Assembly (NCBI GenBank): GCA_005788935.1
Contig: SYAK01000240.1
Span: 1 to 8,209 of the forward strand
DNA from: Pseudomonadota bacterium
Lineage (GTDB): Bacteria > Myxococcota > UBA9042 > PHBI01
Length of the DNA stretch: 8,209 nucleotides
Reading direction: 5' to 3'
A program made the translations under genes and the position numbers. This document shows, piece after piece, positions 6,683 through 8,209 of the stretch. Position 1 is the first letter of the stretch; every line of letters begins with the position of its first letter. The notes below the pieces were generated by a model, which was given only the letters and a program-made list of their open reading frames with translations, had not been told where the DNA came from and searched no databases.

Positions 6683-6897
6683 GGCGCCGCTTGCAGTGGC
6701 CGCCGTTTGGCCCCGAGGGTGTCCTCGTGTGGGAGGTGGTGACGCGTGCGAGCCTCTCCTGCGGGGCCCATGCGCGCCTGGTGCATCGGGGCCGACGCAC
6801 CGGACGGGGAATCCGGTCACGTCCGGCGTTGTTCCCGCCGATTGCCCAGACGCTCCAGCCTCCCCTCGCCGCCGTCCACTCGCTCAGGAGACCGTCG
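6683..6897. other. 215-bp gap between the cytochrome and TPR-like genes
   Basis: Contains two overlapping candidate stems: GGTGC (6780-6784) with GCACC (6797-6801), and ACCGGA (6799-6804) with TCCGGT (6812-6817). They share bases and so are mutually exclusive. No T-run follows, so this is not a standard intrinsic terminator. No promoter stands out. The frame of the downstream gene stays open across the gap but lacks an ATG. Confidence 0.3.
6886..6890 (+). promoter_or_regulatory. Ribosome binding site that fixes the start at 6898
   Basis: AGGAG lies seven bases before the ATG at 6898. Because the reading frame is open further upstream, this site together with the signal peptide decides the start. 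Confidence 0.75.
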
Positions 6898-8209
6898 ATG
6901 CGCCTTCCCCTCGCCAGCCTCGCGGGCGTCACCCAAATCGCCCTCGCCGGGGCCGTCGCCGCGGCCCCGCCCGCATGGCCCGCCCCGACGATGCCCGCCC
7001 CGCCCGAAGCGCTCAAGCCGGCCATCGCGCGCATGTCGCACCAGATCGCGCGCGTCCTGACGGAATGTCAGGATACGGGCGAGCGCAACCCGGGCAGCTG
7101 GGACCGACGCTGTCCCTCCTGGATCGCAGCCATCGAGAAGGGCGGCGAGGCGGCCGACTGGGCCACGTGGGAGGCCCTCTTTCCCGCCGACCCCGCCGAG
7201 AGTCTGTGGGTGACGAGCGAGGGGCACTTCGCCTCCCACACGACGCAGCGCCTTCTCGACGGCCTGGTGGCGCGGGCCAACCCGAGCTCCGTGACAGCCC
7301 TCGTCACGTCGATTCCTCCCGCCGAGGGCGTGTCGGGGGGCCATCCGCAGATGGACGCGCACGACCGCTTCGCGACGCTCGCCGCGATCACGGGCCACGA
7401 CGCGCTGCCCTACATGCTGACCTCGCTCCATGACGACGCCAGCCTCGCGTGCGTCGGCTACGCGTGGCGCGGCTGGTGGGCGCAACACCACGCCCGCCCG
7501 CTCCGCGAGCTGCGCGCCGAGGGGCGGGCCGCCGCGCTCGCAGCTCTCGTGGACGCTGGCAAACGGCCGGCGCGAGCCACCCTCTCGACCGACGACTGCC
7601 GAGCCTCCGAACTCGACGTGCGCCACCACGCGGCGCGCCGTCTCCTGCAGGCGGATGGCGACCGGGCCGCGGCACAGGCCGCGATCCTTGCGGAGCTCGC
7701 GTCACCCGACCTTCCCGCAGAGTCGGTCTGGGTGGTGGATGCGCTCGCCGCTGCGGCTGGCATCCCTCCCGAGGCGCGCGAGACGCAGCGGACGGCCCGG
7801 CGGGCGGCGCTCGTCGGGCGCGGTGACGCCGAGGCCCGCCTCGAACAGAAGCGCCTCGACGACGCCGCGACGCTCGCGGCCCACGTCAGCGCGTGCGCGG
7901 ATCACCTCGCTGCCCTCCGCCTCGACGACGCGGTCAGAAGCTGCGAGGCCGCGCTCGCCCTCGACTCCGGGGACAGCCAGGCGCAGGTGCTGCTCGGCTG
8001 GTCCCGCCTCGAGCGCGGCGACATCGAAGGCGCCGAGGGCGCGTGGCGGGCGACCGGAGATTCCGATGACCTTGTGTGGCGGGCTCCGGAGCACGTGGCG
8101 CTGCGAGCGGCCATCCTGACCGTCCAGGGTGAGGTCGATGGTGTGGCCTTGACGCTCGGCCACGACGCCGCTTCGCCTGAGCTCGACGCGCGGCGCGCCC
8201 TCCTGGCGG
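6898..8209 (+). CDS. Exported TPR-like protein of unknown function, C-terminus outside the window
   Basis: The frame is open from the ATG at 6898 to the right edge, giving 437 residues of an incomplete protein. The N-terminus MRLPLASLAGVTQIALAGAV followed by AAAPPA is a plausible signal peptide with cleavage near residue 23, so the protein is probably periplasmic or secreted. Residues 40-80 are helical and hold a possible disulphide pair, Cys57 and Cys72. Residues 130-270 look like irregular helical repeats, with Cys185 and Cys234. A TPR-like unit is clear at about 333-385 (HLAALRLDDAVRSCEAALAL, then QAQVLLGWSRLERGDIEGAEGAW). Such proteins usually act as scaffolds or binding platforms. It lies 215 bp after the cytochrome on the same strand, so a shared role in the cell envelope is possible but unproven. 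Catalytic residues are not apparent. Confidence 0.85.
   Translation, partial: MRLPLASLAGVTQIALAGAVAAAPPAWPAPTMPAPPEALKPAIARMSHQIARVLTECQDTGERNPGSWDRRCPSWIAAIEKGGEAADWATWEALFPADPAESLWVTSEGHFASHTTQRLLDGLVARANPSSVTALVTSIPPAEGVSGGHPQMDAHDRFATLAAITGHDALPYMLTSLHDDASLACVGYAWRGWWAQHHARPLRELRAEGRAAALAALVDAGKRPARATLSTDDCRASELDVRHHAARRLLQADGDRAAAQAAILAELASPDLPAESVWVVDALAAAAGIPPEARETQRTARRAALVGRGDAEARLEQKRLDDAATLAAHVSACADHLAALRLDDAVRSCEAALALDSGDSQAQVLLGWSRLERGDIEGAEGAWRATGDSDDLVWRAPEHVALRAAILTVQGEVDGVALTLGHDAASPELDARRALLA

Noticed and set aside
6779..6817. Stems downstream of the cytochrome as an intrinsic terminator
   Set aside because: Short stems of five to six pairs without a T-run. They are also close to the next gene's start rather than to the cytochrome stop.
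5237..6820. Minus-strand open frame of 527 codons opposite the cytochrome
   Set aside because: Antisense shadow. The plus strand holds five haem motifs in one frame, which cannot be chance.
6683..6897. In-frame upstream extension of the TPR-like gene using a GTG start
   Set aside because: The frame is open, but the ATG at 6898 has a well-spaced AGGAG and begins a signal peptide.

Overview
The window is very GC-rich DNA with strongly GC-biased third codon positions. It carries a DUF4157-type protein, a multiheme cytochrome lipoprotein and a long exported TPR-like protein. Together these suggest a Gram-negative delta-proteobacterial or Myxococcota-type chromosome; this is inferred from gene content and composition, with no rRNA or other marker to confirm it. 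No tRNA, rRNA, CRISPR array, insertion sequence or attachment site was found.

Layout: five genes run leftward (minus strand, 5149 down to 1) and two run rightward (5477 to 8209), diverging from a 327-bp control region at 5150-5476. Reading leftward, the first gene encodes a 611-aa DUF4157 protein with an HEAAH metallopeptidase-like motif. Its stop overlaps, as ATGA, the start of a 352-aa unrecognised protein with a Cys/His-rich, probably zinc-binding N-terminus and a helical C-terminus. After a 246-bp gap come an Fpg/Nei-type DNA glycosylase (mutM-like) with an altered zinc finger, then a small DUF423 membrane protein, then an unrecognised Leu/Ala-rich protein that leaves the window. The last two are again joined by an ATGA overlap.

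On the right arm, a five-haem c-type cytochrome lipoprotein is followed, after 215 bp, by a secreted or periplasmic protein with TPR-like repeats that runs off the right edge.

The most interesting part is the DUF4157 plus Cys-rich pair. DUF4157 proteins are known associates of extracellular contractile injection systems and polymorphic-toxin-like loci, yet no sheath, tube or baseplate gene is visible here. The C-terminal two thirds of this protein match nothing I recognise, and a G8 tract sits in the linker before its last domain. Other notable points are the glycosylase zinc finger in which one of the four cysteines is absent, and an 18-bp TetR/FadR-like palindrome at the mutM-DUF423 junction.
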